Part shown: piece after piece, positions 27,007 to 37,235 of the stretch | Position numbering within the stretch: position 1 is the stretch's first letter | How the letters are laid out: each line of letters starts with the position of its first letter | Origin: Rhizobium altiplani | Lineage (GTDB): Bacteria > Pseudomonadota > Alphaproteobacteria > Rhizobiales > Rhizobiaceae | Length of the DNA stretch: 64,000 bases | Direction of reading: 5' to 3' | Assembly (NCBI RefSeq): GCF_001542405.1 | Contig: NZ_LNCD01000065.1 | Location: forward strand, 62,001 to 126,000 | Program-made: the position numbers and the translations under genes | Notes under the pieces: generated by a model | Told to the model about the DNA's origin: nothing | The model's input: only the letters and a program-made list of their open reading frames with translations | Databases searched by the model: none

Positions 27007-29345
27007 TGGACAAGTCGACTTTCGCCGATCCCAAATTCATCATCAACGGCGCGATGCACGATGCCTTGCGCCACGATTCCGCGCACAAGCATGTGACCGG
27101 ATCGGCCGACTACATCGACGACCTTCCGGAGCCCGCCGGCCTGTTGCACGGCGCACTCGGCCTGTCCGAACGGGCGCACGCCGAAATCGTCAGCATGGAT
27201 CTCTCGGAGGTCACGGCGACGCCCGGCGTTATCTGGGTTCTCACCGGCAAGGACGTTCCCGGCGTCAATGATGTCAGTTCCAACGGTAGCCACGACGAGC
27301 CGCTGCTCGCCGAGAAGAAGGTCGAATTCCACAACCAGCCGATCTTCGCCGTCATCGCCGAGACGCGCGAGATTGCCCGGCGGGCCGCCCGCAAGGCGAA
27401 GATCGAGTATCGCGACCTGCCGCATTGGAGCGATATTGACGGTGCGCTCGAGAACGGCAGCCCACTCGTCATCACGCCGATGACCCTGCAGCGCGGCGAT
27501 GCGAAGGCGGAAATGGAAAATGCCCCGCGCCGACTGAATGGCCAGATGCGGATCGGCGGCCAGGAGCACTTTTATCTGGAAAGCCATATCGCCGTGGCCA
27601 TCCCCGGCGAGGACGACGACGTTGTCATCTGGTCGTCCACCCAGCATCCGAGCGAAATCCAGCATATCGTGGGTCACGTGCTGAATATTCCGTCGAATGC
27701 CATCACCGTCAATGTCCGCCGGATGGGCGGCGGTTTCGGCGGCAAGGAAACGCAGGGCAACCAGTTCGCGGCCCTGGCAGCGATCGCCGCCAAGAAACTG
27801 AAGCGTGCCATCAAGTTCCGACCTGATCGCGATGAGGACATGACGGCCACCGGCAAGCGCCATGACTTCCTTGTCGACTACGAACTCGGCTTCGATGATG
27901 ACGGCCGCATTTACGCGGTCGACGCGACCTATGCGGCGCGCTGTGGCTTTTCTTCCGACCTTTCAGGCCCGGTCACGGACCGCGCTCTTTTTCATGCGGA
28001 TTCCAGCTACTTCTATCCGCATGTTCATCTAAGCTCGAAACCGCTGAAGACGCATACGGTCTCCAACACTGCCTTTCGTGGTTTCGGCGGACCGCAGGGC
28101 ATGCTCGGTGCCGAGCGCTTCATCGAAGAAATCGCCTATGCGACTGGAAAGGATCCGCTGGAGATCCGCAAATTGAATTTCTACGGCCAGCCCGGCTCTG
28201 GCCGCACGCTGACGCCTTACCACCAGGAAGTCGAAGACAACATCCTCGAACGCATCGTTGGCGAACTGGAAGAAGGCGCCGAGTACCGGGCGCGCCGCAA
28301 CGCCATCATCGAGTTCAACCGCAATAGCCGCTACATCCGCAAGGGCATTGCCCTGACGCCGGTGAAGTTCGGCATCTCCTTCACCATGACCGCCTTCAAC
28401 CAGGCGGGCGCGCTCGTGCATGTCTATCAGGATGGCTCGATCCATCTGAACCACGGCGGTACGGAGATGGGCCAGGGTCTTTACACCAAGGTCGCGCAGG
28501 TGCTGGCCGACAGTTTCCAGGTCGATATCGAGCATGTGAAGATCACGGCGACGACAACAGGCAAGGTGCCGAACACCTCGGCGACGGCAGCCTCCTCGGG
28601 TTCCGACCTGAACGGCATGGCCGCCTACGATGCCGCGCGCCAGATCAAGGAACGGCTGGTCGCATTTGCCGCCGACAAGTGGGGCGTCCCTCCAACGGAC
28701 GTCGTCTTCCTGCCAAACCGCGTGCGCGTTGGCGACAAGGAGTTCGCATTTGCGGATTTCGTCAAGCAGGCATACCTCGCCCGCGTCCAGCTTTCGGCTG
28801 CCGGTTTCTACAAGACCCCGAAGATCCACTGGGATCGGGCCGCCGGCCGCGGCACGCCCTTCTACTACTATTCCTATGGCGCAGCCTGCTCGGAGGTATC
28901 GATTGATACACTGACGGGCGAATACCTCATCGACCGCACCGATATCCTGCACGACGTCGGGCGTTCTCTGAACCCGGCGATCGACATCGGACAAGTCGAG
29001 GGCGCCTTCGTGCAGGGCATGGGTTGGTTGACGACGGAAGAATTGTGGTGGGATGAAAAGGGCCGGCTGCGCACGCACGCACCATCAACCTACAAGATTC
29101 CGCTCGCCTCTGACCGACCGAAGGTCTTCAACGTACGGCTTGCCGAATGGTCGGAGAATGCCGAGCACACGATCGGCCGCTCCAAGGCAGTCGGCGAACC
29201 GCCTTTCATGCTGGCGATTTCGGTGCTCGAGGCCATTTCGATGGCTGTCGCCAGCGTCGCAAATTACAAGGTCTGCCCGAAGCTCGATGCACCGGCAACG
29301 CCCGAGCGGGTGCTGATGGCCGTCGAGCGGATGAAGAGGGCCTGA
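27006..29345 (+). CDS. xdhB: Xanthine dehydrogenase large (molybdopterin) subunit
   Basis: Molybdenum-cofactor subunit of 779 residues. The MGGGFGGKE and GTEMGQGLYTK motifs bind the pterin and Mo. The catalytic glutamate E731 is in KAVGEPPFML. The substrate arginine region is in NTAFRGFGGPQGM. It completes the XdhAB enzyme that makes urate, the substrate of PuuD encoded 2.4 kb downstream. The usual third gene, xdhC (sulfur insertion into Moco), is absent here. Either it lies elsewhere or another copy serves this enzyme. Confidence 0.97.
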   Translation: MDKSTFADPKFIINGAMHDALRHDSAHKHVTGSADYIDDLPEPAGLLHGALGLSERAHAEIVSMDLSEVTATPGVIWVLTGKDVPGVNDVSSNGSHDEPLLAEKKVEFHNQPIFAVIAETREIARRAARKAKIEYRDLPHWSDIDGALENGSPLVITPMTLQRGDAKAEMENAPRRLNGQMRIGGQEHFYLESHIAVAIPGEDDDVVIWSSTQHPSEIQHIVGHVLNIPSNAITVNVRRMGGGFGGKETQGNQFAALAAIAAKKLKRAIKFRPDRDEDMTATGKRHDFLVDYELGFDDDGRIYAVDATYAARCGFSSDLSGPVTDRALFHADSSYFYPHVHLSSKPLKTHTVSNTAFRGFGGPQGMLGAERFIEEIAYATGKDPLEIRKLNFYGQPGSGRTLTPYHQEVEDNILERIVGELEEGAEYRARRNAIIEFNRNSRYIRKGIALTPVKFGISFTMTAFNQAGALVHVYQDGSIHLNHGGTEMGQGLYTKVAQVLADSFQVDIEHVKITATTTGKVPNTSATAASSGSDLNGMAAYDAARQIKERLVAFAADKWGVPPTDVVFLPNRVRVGDKEFAFADFVKQAYLARVQLSAAGFYKTPKIHWDRAAGRGTPFYYYSYGAACSEVSIDTLTGEYLIDRTDILHDVGRSLNPAIDIGQVEGAFVQGMGWLTTEELWWDEKGRLRTHAPSTYKIPLASDRPKVFNVRLAEWSENAEHTIGRSKAVGEPPFMLAISVLEAISMAVASVANYKVCPKLDAPATPERVLMAVERMKRA

Positions 29346-29352
29346 CATGACG

Positions 29353-29374
29353 GGCAGCACGTCGCGGTGCTGCC
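29353..29374 (+). terminator. Hairpin after xdhB
   Basis: GGCAGCAC (29353-29360) pairs perfectly with GTGCTGCC (29367-29374) around a 6-nt loop, seven bases after the xdhB stop. It lacks a clear T-tract, so it is probably a weak terminator or 3'-end stabiliser. Confidence 0.5.
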
Positions 29375-29399
29375 ATCGTTCCCATCCCGGGCCCTACCG

Positions 29400-29597
29400 C
29401 TAGAACTCCCTGTCGTAGCGCGGCTCGCGTCCATCCATGAAACCAAGGTCGCGCTTCACGCGATCCGGCATACCCTCGAGCTCCAGCCTGTCCCATTCCG
29501 AAAGCCGGCGCAGCAGCCTTCGGCCAAAGCCGGAGAGCCAACTGGAAGTCCCGGCAGCCCTTGCATGGCTCTCTTGTTCGATAACGGCGCAATCCAT
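29400..29597 (-). CDS. DUF1127 small protein
   Basis: Protein of 65 residues whose C-terminal half (RRLLRRLSEWDRLELEGMPDRVKRDLGF) carries the DUF1127 helix-turn pattern with its closing R-D-L-G. Small DUF1127 proteins in alphaproteobacteria bind RNA and tune RNA turnover and phosphate or carbon responses. GAGG is eight bases before the ATG. It is divergent from a LysR gene and convergent with xdhB. Confidence 0.75.
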   Translation of the reverse strand: MDCAVIEQESHARAAGTSSWLSGFGRRLLRRLSEWDRLELEGMPDRVKRDLGFMDGREPRYDREF

Positions 29598-29627
29598 AAC
29601 TTCACCTCAATAATCTGATCCGTTGAG

Positions 29628-29655
29628 TTGCAGATTGCGCCAATAAATGCTGCAA
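29628..29655. promoter_or_regulatory. LysR-type operator candidate
   Basis: TTGCAG (29628-29633) and CTGCAA (29650-29655) are a perfect inverted repeat with a 16-bp spacer in the gap between the divergent DUF1127 and LysR genes, as expected for LysR autoregulation. The spacer also has an inner ATTGC/GCAAT dyad. Confidence 0.4.
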
Positions 29656-29698
29656 TTCCAATCGAACAATCGTCGGAACACATAAAGAGAACTTATCC

Positions 29699-30604
29699 AT
29701 GAAGCTGTCGAAGCAGTTTCCGTTGAACGCCCTGCGGGTCTTCGAGGCGGTCGCGCGGCTCGGCAGTTTTACGCGCGCGGGCGAAGAACTCGGCATGACT
29801 CAGACTGCCGTGAGCTACCAGATAAAGCTTCTGGAGGAGAATGTCGGCGAGCCGCTGTTCCTGCGTCGTCCACGTCACATCAGTCTGACCGAGACTGGAG
29901 AACGGCTGGCTCCACAGGTCACAGAAGCCTTCGAAATGCTGCAACTCGCGATGGCCGAGGCACGCGGCGAAACGGAGGTAACGCTACAGATCACCTGCCT
30001 GGCGACATTCGCGTCCCAATGGCTTGCGCGTAAGCTCGGCAATTTTCAGCTCGCCAATCCGAATATCGCCGTACGGCTCAGCACTTCGGATTCGCTGGTC
30101 GATTTCGGCCGCGAAGCGGTCGATGTCGGCATACGCTCAGGCAGGGGCGAGTGGCCCGGCCTGCGGGCGGACAAACTGATGGACGTCTACTTCACGCCTA
30201 TGCTGAGCCCGGCACTCGCGGAAAGCATTGGCGGCATTCATGAGCCCGCCGACCTATTGAAGCTTCGGATTTTCGATCCCACTGATCCTTGGTGGCACCA
30301 ATGGCTGGAAGCAGCTGGTGTACTGATTCCCAGCCTCGAGAAGCGAAGCACAAGCTTCTACGGCGCCCAGGCCTATGAGGCCGCGGCTGCCGTCGCCGGC
30401 CAGGGTGTCGCGATCCTGACGCCCGACTTCTATCCGGAAGAACTTGCAAGCGGGAAGCTGATCCGCCCATTCGAACTGCAATGCACCGATGGCCGAGGCT
30501 ATTGGCTCGCCTATCCGGAGAACCGTCGCAACGTCCCTAAGATCAAGGCATTCCGAAATTGGATTCTTGCGGAAATGAACGCCGCCGGGATCGACGGCAG
30601 CTAA
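29699..30604 (+). CDS. LysR-family regulator, GcvA-like
   Basis: Regulator of 301 residues. The N-terminal winged helix (PLNALRVFEAVARLGSFTRAGEELGMTQTAVSYQIKLLE) matches the GcvA/AmpR branch, and the PBP2-like effector domain runs from about 90 to 295. It lies next to xdhB and upstream of puuD, so regulation of purine catabolism is possible, but no site in front of those genes proves it. Its last four bases overlap the stop of the opposing secreted-protein gene. Confidence 0.88.
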   Translation: MKLSKQFPLNALRVFEAVARLGSFTRAGEELGMTQTAVSYQIKLLEENVGEPLFLRRPRHISLTETGERLAPQVTEAFEMLQLAMAEARGETEVTLQITCLATFASQWLARKLGNFQLANPNIAVRLSTSDSLVDFGREAVDVGIRSGRGEWPGLRADKLMDVYFTPMLSPALAESIGGIHEPADLLKLRIFDPTDPWWHQWLEAAGVLIPSLEKRSTSFYGAQAYEAAAAVAGQGVAILTPDFYPEELASGKLIRPFELQCTDGRGYWLAYPENRRNVPKIKAFRNWILAEMNAAGIDGS

Positions 30605-30933
30605 TAGCCCATCTGTGGCGCGTAGAAACAGCGCGGCGTATCCTCGTTCGGGAACAGGCAGAGATGGTAGTCGCCATCGCCCGAACGCATCGCCTTGCCC
30701 ATGGGAAGAAGGAACACATGCGCATGCGTGACAAGCCGGTGATCCCCCGGCAGCAGCGTCACTCGATAGCCGTGCGGCGTGATCGCTACGCTCTTTGGTG
30801 GGATCATCTGGCAGTCGCCGGTCTCGCTGTCACCATTGCAACAGAACGGCTCATAGCTCCAGCCCGACGGCGCATCATGCGCGTAAGCACAGGATGCGAA
30901 TGCAATCATCACACACACAAGAATGCTGCGCAT
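30601..30933 (-). CDS. Secreted cysteine-containing protein of unknown function
   Basis: A 110-residue protein with a Sec signal peptide (MRSILVCVMIAFASCAYA, cleaved before HDAPSG). The mature domain has five cysteines (FCCNGDSETGDC, HLCLF, PRCFY), suggesting disulfide bonds in the periplasm. The motif HDAPSGWSYEPFCCNG recurs in small rhizobial secreted proteins of unknown role. The start at 30933 has GGAG nine bases upstream. It is convergent with the LysR gene with a 4-bp overlap. Confidence 0.7.
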   Translation of the reverse strand: MRSILVCVMIAFASCAYAHDAPSGWSYEPFCCNGDSETGDCQMIPPKSVAITPHGYRVTLLPGDHRLVTHAHVFLLPMGKAMRSGDGDYHLCLFPNEDTPRCFYAPQMGY

Positions 30934-31169
30934 GGGCATCATCTCCGTTGATGAAAGCGCCGCCGGGACGAAGCGGTTTCCACCTCAGCCCGACGGCCTC
31001 AAAATGAAATTGTAATCGAAACGTGACATTTCAAGCCACTTTCCATGCTGCACAGCGGCGCTGACAGCCCCCTTTGTTCGGGGGCGCCGTACCATTTCGC
31101 GCGCCCACCTCTCGACAGCCGGCAAGCGGTCTCTAGAGTGCCGAGCGTCGCCGGCACAGAGAGCATCCA

Positions 31170-31642
31170 ATGAAAAAACGTCGACATGTTGGCCTAGTAT
31201 GCTTTGTCTCGATGCCGCTCGCGCTGCATGCCCAGGAGCGCAGGCTTCAGGTAGAGGATCTGATGGCGATCGACGTCGGCGAGGTCCGCAAGGTGAGCAG
31301 CCCGTAAAACGGCGTTGATATGGTTTATGTATTGCAGCCTTATCAGGATCGGGTTTTCTTCGCGTTCGAGGGCCGGGACAGCTCAATGAGACACTCGACA
31401 CGATCGGTTACAAGGGCAACGAAGGCAGTTGGGCGGTGCTGTCCATCACCGGCTCCCACGTCGACATGCTCCGGGTAGGTCGCTCCCGCAACCTTGATCT
31501 CCTCAACGAACATGAAGGGAACCACCTGGCTCTACCGGCAGGTTTCGAGCCTCGAGCGTGCGCGGACGGATCGCACGCCGCCTTTTCAAAAGTTCGTTAC
31601 CGTGATCGGCTCTACGTTATTCTCGGCAATAGCTCCGAGTAA
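31170..31642 (+). pseudogene. Degenerate gene for a small secreted protein
   Basis: An ATG at 31170 opens a 45-codon frame starting MKKRRHVGLVCFVSMPLALHA, which looks like a signal peptide, and stops at 31307. Plausible protein-like stretches then continue in changing frames: VYVLQPYQDRVFFAFEGRD just after the stop, TLDTIGYKGNEGSWAVLSI in the next frame, and GTTWLYRQVSSLERAR in a third. This pattern fits a gene broken by a nonsense codon and at least two frameshifts. The parent family is not recognised. The upstream stretch 30934-31169 shows only a GC hairpin at 31067-31085 and no gene. Confidence 0.4.
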
Positions 31643-31712
31643 CCGCAATCCTCTTTCCTCCGGGCGCGTCTTTCTGCAAAGTGACGAGTCGAGGGAAGAA
31701 CAGGGGAACTCT

Positions 31713-32951
31713 ATGTATGAATATGCCATAGCGTGGGAATGGTTGGCTTTTGCGGCCCGCTGGTTTCACGTCATTACCGCGATTGCGTGGATCGGCTCGT
31801 CCTTTTATTTCATTGCGCTCGACCTCGGCCTAGTGAAGCGGCCGCACCTTCCGCCCGGCGCCTATGGCGAGGAATGGCAGGTTCACGGCGGCGGCTTCTA
31901 TCACATCCAGAAGTATCTGGTGGCGCCCGCGCAGATGCCCGAGCACCTGACCTGGTTCAAATACGAAAGCTATTTTACCTGGCTCTCCGGCTTCCTGATG
32001 CTCTGCATCGTCTACTATGGCGGCGCCGATCTCTTCCTCATCGACCGCCATGTGCTCGACATTACCGCTCCGGTCGCGATCCTGATCTCGCTCGCCTCGC
32101 TTGCGGTTGGCTGGGTCATCTACGACCTCTTGTGCAAGTCGCCGCTCGGCAAGAACACCTGGGGCTTGATGGCGGTTCTCTACGCCGTGATCATCTTCAT
32201 GGGCTGGGGCTACACGCAACTCTTTACCGGCCGCGCCGCCTTCCTGCATCTCGGCGCCTTTACGGCAACGATCATGTCGGCCAACGTTTTCATGACCATC
32301 ATCCCGAACCAGAAGATCGTCGTCGCCGACCTGATCGCCGGGCGCACGCCCGATGCCAAGTACGGCGCGATCGCCAAGCAGCGCTCACTCCACAACAACT
32401 ACCTGACGCTGCCCGTGATCTTCTTCATGCTGTCGAACCACTATCCGCTGGCCTTCGGCACCGCCTATAACTGGGTAATCGCCGCCCTCGTCTTCCTGAT
32501 GGGCGTCACCATCCGCCACTGGTTCAACACGACGCATGCGAGGAAGGGCCGCCCGACCTGGACCTGGATCGTCACCGTGATCCTTTTCATCCTGATCATG
32601 TGGCTGTCCACGGTGCCGCAGGTGCTAACCGGCGAGAAGGATGCGCAAGCGGTTGCCCCCGCCTTTCAGCAATTCGCCGGCGACCCGCATTTCCCCGCGG
32701 TCAAGCAGCTTGTCGGCACGCGCTGTTCCATGTGCCATGCCGCCGAACCGGTTTATGAAGGGCTAGCGCGGCCGCCAAAGGACGTCGTCCTCGAAACCGA
32801 TGCGGAAATTGCCGCTCATGCGCGCGAGATCTATATACAGGCGGGCCGCAGCCACGCCATGCCGCCCGGCAACGTGACCGATATCACCCCGGATGAGCGC
32901 GAGCTGCTCGTCGCCTGGTTCGAAAGCGCAGTCGAAGGCAAACAGGAATGA
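31713..32951 (+). CDS. puuD: Membrane-bound urate oxidase PuuD with cytochrome c domain
   Basis: Inner-membrane protein of 412 residues that oxidises urate to 5-hydroxyisourate, replacing soluble uricase. About eight transmembrane helices start at WEWLAFAARWFHVITAIAWIG, and the conserved block YFTWLSGFLMLCIVYYGG follows. A C-terminal periplasmic cytochrome c domain has heme motif CSMCH (C338-H342) and a distal Met in HAMPPGN, so electrons likely pass to the respiratory chain. The ATG at 31713 has AGGGGA six bases upstream. The frame remains open further back to 31494 but that part belongs to the degenerate gene. Linked to xdhAB, guaD, uraH and uraD. Confidence 0.93.
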   Translation: MYEYAIAWEWLAFAARWFHVITAIAWIGSSFYFIALDLGLVKRPHLPPGAYGEEWQVHGGGFYHIQKYLVAPAQMPEHLTWFKYESYFTWLSGFLMLCIVYYGGADLFLIDRHVLDITAPVAILISLASLAVGWVIYDLLCKSPLGKNTWGLMAVLYAVIIFMGWGYTQLFTGRAAFLHLGAFTATIMSANVFMTIIPNQKIVVADLIAGRTPDAKYGAIAKQRSLHNNYLTLPVIFFMLSNHYPLAFGTAYNWVIAALVFLMGVTIRHWFNTTHARKGRPTWTWIVTVILFILIMWLSTVPQVLTGEKDAQAVAPAFQQFAGDPHFPAVKQLVGTRCSMCHAAEPVYEGLARPPKDVVLETDAEIAAHAREIYIQAGRSHAMPPGNVTDITPDERELLVAWFESAVEGKQE

Positions 32952-33379
32952 TCTCAGCCGCCCTTCGCGCCCTGCTCCTCGCCGCCACCCTGACCGCCTG
33001 CGGGCAGAGCGGAGCGGATGCTTCGGGATCGGAGGGCGGCGCGGCACCAGCCGCTGGCAATTTTTCCGGCGATCTGAACGCCCTTGGCACCGAGCCCTTC
33101 TGGGCGATCAAGATCCGCACCGACGGGCTCACGTTCAGCCGTCCAGGTATCGAGGACGTCAAGAGCGCCAACTCCGGTCCGGTCATCGAGAACGATCGCG
33201 CCACGTGGACGATCGCCGACGGGCCGGCACCCTTCAAGCTGACGCTGACCAAAGGGGATTGCTCAGACGGCATGTCCGATCGTCACTACACGCTGAACGC
33301 GGTTCTGGCATTCGGAGACAAGACCATGTACGGCTGCGCCGACACTCCGGCGGCCATTGCCGCCCAGCCGGCGCCCTGA
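32948..33379 (+). CDS. Lipoprotein of the COG3650 type
   Basis: Protein of 143 residues with a lipoprotein signal (lipobox LTAC, acylated Cys18), followed by a Gly/Ala/Ser-rich linker and a beta-rich domain: LGTEPFWAIKI, then GLTFSRPG and KGDCSDGMSDRHYTLNAVL. It resembles the COG3650 group of putative periplasmic heme- or metabolite-binding lipoproteins, whose function is unknown. Its ATG overlaps the puuD stop by 4 bp, indicating translational coupling with puuD, so a role next to the urate oxidase is plausible. Confidence 0.75.
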   Translation: MISAALRALLLAATLTACGQSGADASGSEGGAAPAAGNFSGDLNALGTEPFWAIKIRTDGLTFSRPGIEDVKSANSGPVIENDRATWTIADGPAPFKLTLTKGDCSDGMSDRHYTLNAVLAFGDKTMYGCADTPAAIAAQPAP

Positions 33380-33423
33380 CGCCAACGGCGCAACAAGAAG
33401 ACAATCGACAGAGACAGAAAGCC

Positions 33424-34731
33424 ATGACACATACCCTCCTCCGCGGCCGCCTGCTTTCCTTCCTGCGCGCACCCCAAGATCTTAGCGATAGTGGAAGCTA
33501 TCTCTACGAAAGCGACGGCGCCCTCCTGATCAAGGATGGCCTGATCGTTGCCTGCGGCGCCTATGACAAGGTGAGCCCGCACGCCCCCGCCGATGCCGTA
33601 ACCGTCGACCATCGTCCGCATCTGATCATGCCTGGCTTCATCGACATGCACCTGCATTTCCCGCAGATGCAGGTCATTGCCTCCTATGCGGCAAACCTGC
33701 TGGAATGGCTGAACACTTATACTTTCCCCGAGGAATGCCGCTTCGTCGAAAGCGATCACGCCCAGCGCATCGCCACGCATTTCTACGATGAGCTCGTGCG
33801 CCACGGCACGACGACGGCCGTCGCCTACTGCTCCGTCCACAAGACCTCCGCCGACGCCTTTTTCGCAGAAGCGCTGAGGCGCAGCATGCGCATGATCGGC
33901 GGCAAGGTGATGATGGACCGCAACGCCCCGCAGGGGCTGCTCGACACACCTCAGATGGGCTATGACGAGACCCGCCAGATCATCGCAGACTGGCACGGCA
34001 AGGCGCGCTGCCACGTCGCCATCACCCCGCGCTTCGCGATTACCTCGACGCCCGCACAGATGGAGGCCACCCAGGCGCTTGCCCGCGAGTTTCCCGACCT
34101 CCACATCCAGACTCACCTCTCCGAGAACCACGACGAGATCAAGTTCACCTGCGAGCTTTATCCCGAGGCGATCGACTACACCGACATCTACGCGCGCTAC
34201 GGCCTGCTCGGCGACAAGACGCTCTTCGGCCATTGCATCCATCTTTCGGATCGCGAGGCCGATGCGATGAGCGAAGCAGGCTCGGTCGCGGTGCATTGCC
34301 CGACGTCGAACCTCTTCCTCGGCTCGGGTCTTTTCCCGCTGAAGGCGCTTGCGCGCCGCGAAAAGCCGGTGCGCATCGGGGTCGCGACCGACATTGGCGG
34401 CGGCTCCAGCTATTCGATGCTGCGCACGATGGATGAGGCCTACAAGATCCAGCAGCTGCTCGGCGAACGCCTGAACCCGTTGGAGAGCTACTACCACATA
34501 ACATTGGGCAACGCCCGGTCGCTGTCCCTTGCCGACAGGATCGGTACGCTCGATGTCGGCTCCGACGCCGATATCGTCGTCCTCAACGCCGCCGCAACGC
34601 CCGCCATGGCGCTCAAGATGGAGGTCGTGAAGACGCTGCCGGAAGAACTCTTCCTGCTGCAAACCATGGGCGACGACCGCGCGATCGTGGAGACCTATGT
34701 GGCAGGCGTCGCCGCCAAGAGTGCCATCTGA
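33424..34731 (+). CDS. guaD: Guanine deaminase
   Basis: Amidohydrolase of 435 residues that converts guanine to xanthine and ammonia. The zinc ligands appear in order: H76 and H78 in GFIDMHLHFPQMQ, a His in QTHLSENHDE, another in FGHCIHLS, and the catalytic Asp in VATDIGGGSS. The HFPQ and C-terminal blocks are typical of guanine deaminases rather than other AHS hydrolases. The start at 33424 agrees with the family N-terminus, though the ribosome site is weak. The frame is open 177 codons upstream, which is a shadow of the neighbouring genes. It is downstream of puuD and COG3650 in the same direction. Confidence 0.93.
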   Translation: MTHTLLRGRLLSFLRAPQDLSDSGSYLYESDGALLIKDGLIVACGAYDKVSPHAPADAVTVDHRPHLIMPGFIDMHLHFPQMQVIASYAANLLEWLNTYTFPEECRFVESDHAQRIATHFYDELVRHGTTTAVAYCSVHKTSADAFFAEALRRSMRMIGGKVMMDRNAPQGLLDTPQMGYDETRQIIADWHGKARCHVAITPRFAITSTPAQMEATQALAREFPDLHIQTHLSENHDEIKFTCELYPEAIDYTDIYARYGLLGDKTLFGHCIHLSDREADAMSEAGSVAVHCPTSNLFLGSGLFPLKALARREKPVRIGVATDIGGGSSYSMLRTMDEAYKIQQLLGERLNPLESYYHITLGNARSLSLADRIGTLDVGSDADIVVLNAAATPAMALKMEVVKTLPEELFLLQTMGDDRAIVETYVAGVAAKSAI

Positions 34732-34787
34732 GATCTGCCCGTTGAGGTCGGCATCGGTCCGCAGCGAGCAGGCGAATTTCGTATGCC

Positions 34788-35681
34788 TCACCCCCGGTAG
34801 CGAAGCGCATTGACCAGCAGGGCGAAGGCCGGCGACGTCTGCCGGCTGCTCGGATAATAGAGATGATATCCGGGGAACGGCGCACACCAATCCTCAAGGA
34901 CGCGAACGAGCCGTCCATCGGACAGTGGCTGCCACACCAGCGCCTCCGGCATAAACGCCAGACCGAGGCCAGAAAGCGCTGCGTTCAGCCGTAACTGCGC
35001 GTTGTTGAACACCAACTGCCCCTCCACCCGCACCTTTACCTCTCGCCCTTCTTTCTCGAACTCCCAGGCATAGACCCCGCCATAGGTCGGCAGGCGCAGG
35101 TTGATGCAGTTGTGGTCGGTGAGGTCGGCAGGCGCCTGCGGCTTGAGCTGCCGGTCGAAATAGGCAGGCGCTCCGACGACAGCCATCCGCATGTCCGGCC
35201 CGATGCGCACAGCGATCATGTCCTTCGCCACCTGCTCGCCAAGGCGGACGCCGGCGTCATAGCGCTCGGCGACGATGTCGGTCAGCCCGTAGTCGACGAT
35301 GATCTCGACATTGATATCGGGATAATCAGGCAACAGCCTCTCCAGCGCGGGCCAGAGTATGGCCTCAGCGGCATGCTCTCCCGCCGTGATGCGGATCGTA
35401 CCCGCCGGCTTCTCGCGAAATTCGCTGAGCGCAGCCAACTCGCTCTCGATCTCATCGAAACGCGGCCCGATCGAGCTCAGCAGACGCTCGCCTGCCTCCG
35501 TCGGCGACACGCTGCGTGTCGTGCGCGTCAGCAGCCGCAGGCCGAGGCGTGTTTCAAGGCCGCGGACGGTATGGCTGAGCGCCGATTGCGACACGCCGAG
35601 CTTGGCCGCGGCCTTCGTGAAGCTTCTCTCCCGCGCCACGGCCAGAAAGGCGATGAGGTCGTTGATCGATTGCCGCGTCAT
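34788..35681 (-). CDS. LysR-family regulator of the cupin/AKR/SDR operon
   Basis: Regulator of 297 residues with a CrgA/DsdC-like winged helix (INDLIAFLAVARERSFTKAAAKLGVSQSALSHTVRGLE) and a PBP2 effector domain. It is divergent from a cupin-aldo/keto reductase-SDR operon, and a 12-bp palindrome lies between the genes, the normal arrangement for a LysR activator and its target. Effector unknown. Confidence 0.88.
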   Translation of the reverse strand: MTRQSINDLIAFLAVARERSFTKAAAKLGVSQSALSHTVRGLETRLGLRLLTRTTRSVSPTEAGERLLSSIGPRFDEIESELAALSEFREKPAGTIRITAGEHAAEAILWPALERLLPDYPDINVEIIVDYGLTDIVAERYDAGVRLGEQVAKDMIAVRIGPDMRMAVVGAPAYFDRQLKPQAPADLTDHNCINLRLPTYGGVYAWEFEKEGREVKVRVEGQLVFNNAQLRLNAALSGLGLAFMPEALVWQPLSDGRLVRVLEDWCAPFPGYHLYYPSSRQTSPAFALLVNALRYRG

Positions 35682-35695
35682 TCATGAATCTCACT

Positions 35696-35707
35696 CATAA
35701 GCTTATG
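35696..35707. promoter_or_regulatory. Perfect palindrome in the LysR/cupin intergenic region
   Basis: CATAAGCTTATG at 35696-35707 is a perfect 12-bp palindrome 14 bp upstream of the LysR start and about 100 bp upstream of the cupin gene. It is a likely LysR-binding half of the divergent promoter region. Confidence 0.45.
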
Positions 35708-35804
35708 CCGTTTATACCATCTAATCGCAGGAAAGCATCCGCACTAGATCTTCTTCCGAACGTCAGCCGAGCAGCACGCTCCTGAGCTCACGAAAGGACG
35801 AAAG

Positions 35805-37204
<1,400 letters not shown>

Positions 37205-37235
37205 GCGGTGACCAAGCGAAGGGAAAGGACCTGTC

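Noticed and set aside
31494..31712. Longer start for PuuD
   Set aside because: The upstream part belongs to the degenerate gene and lacks a ribosome site, while AGGGGA precedes the ATG at 31713.
32893..33423. Extended N-terminus for GuaD
   Set aside because: The frame is open upstream, but those codons overlap the PuuD tail and the COG3650 gene in another frame and have no family match. The start at 33424 fits guanine deaminases.
33286..34890. A 534-codon frame antisense to guaD
   Set aside because: guaD has its full set of metal ligands. The antisense frame is a compositional by-product.
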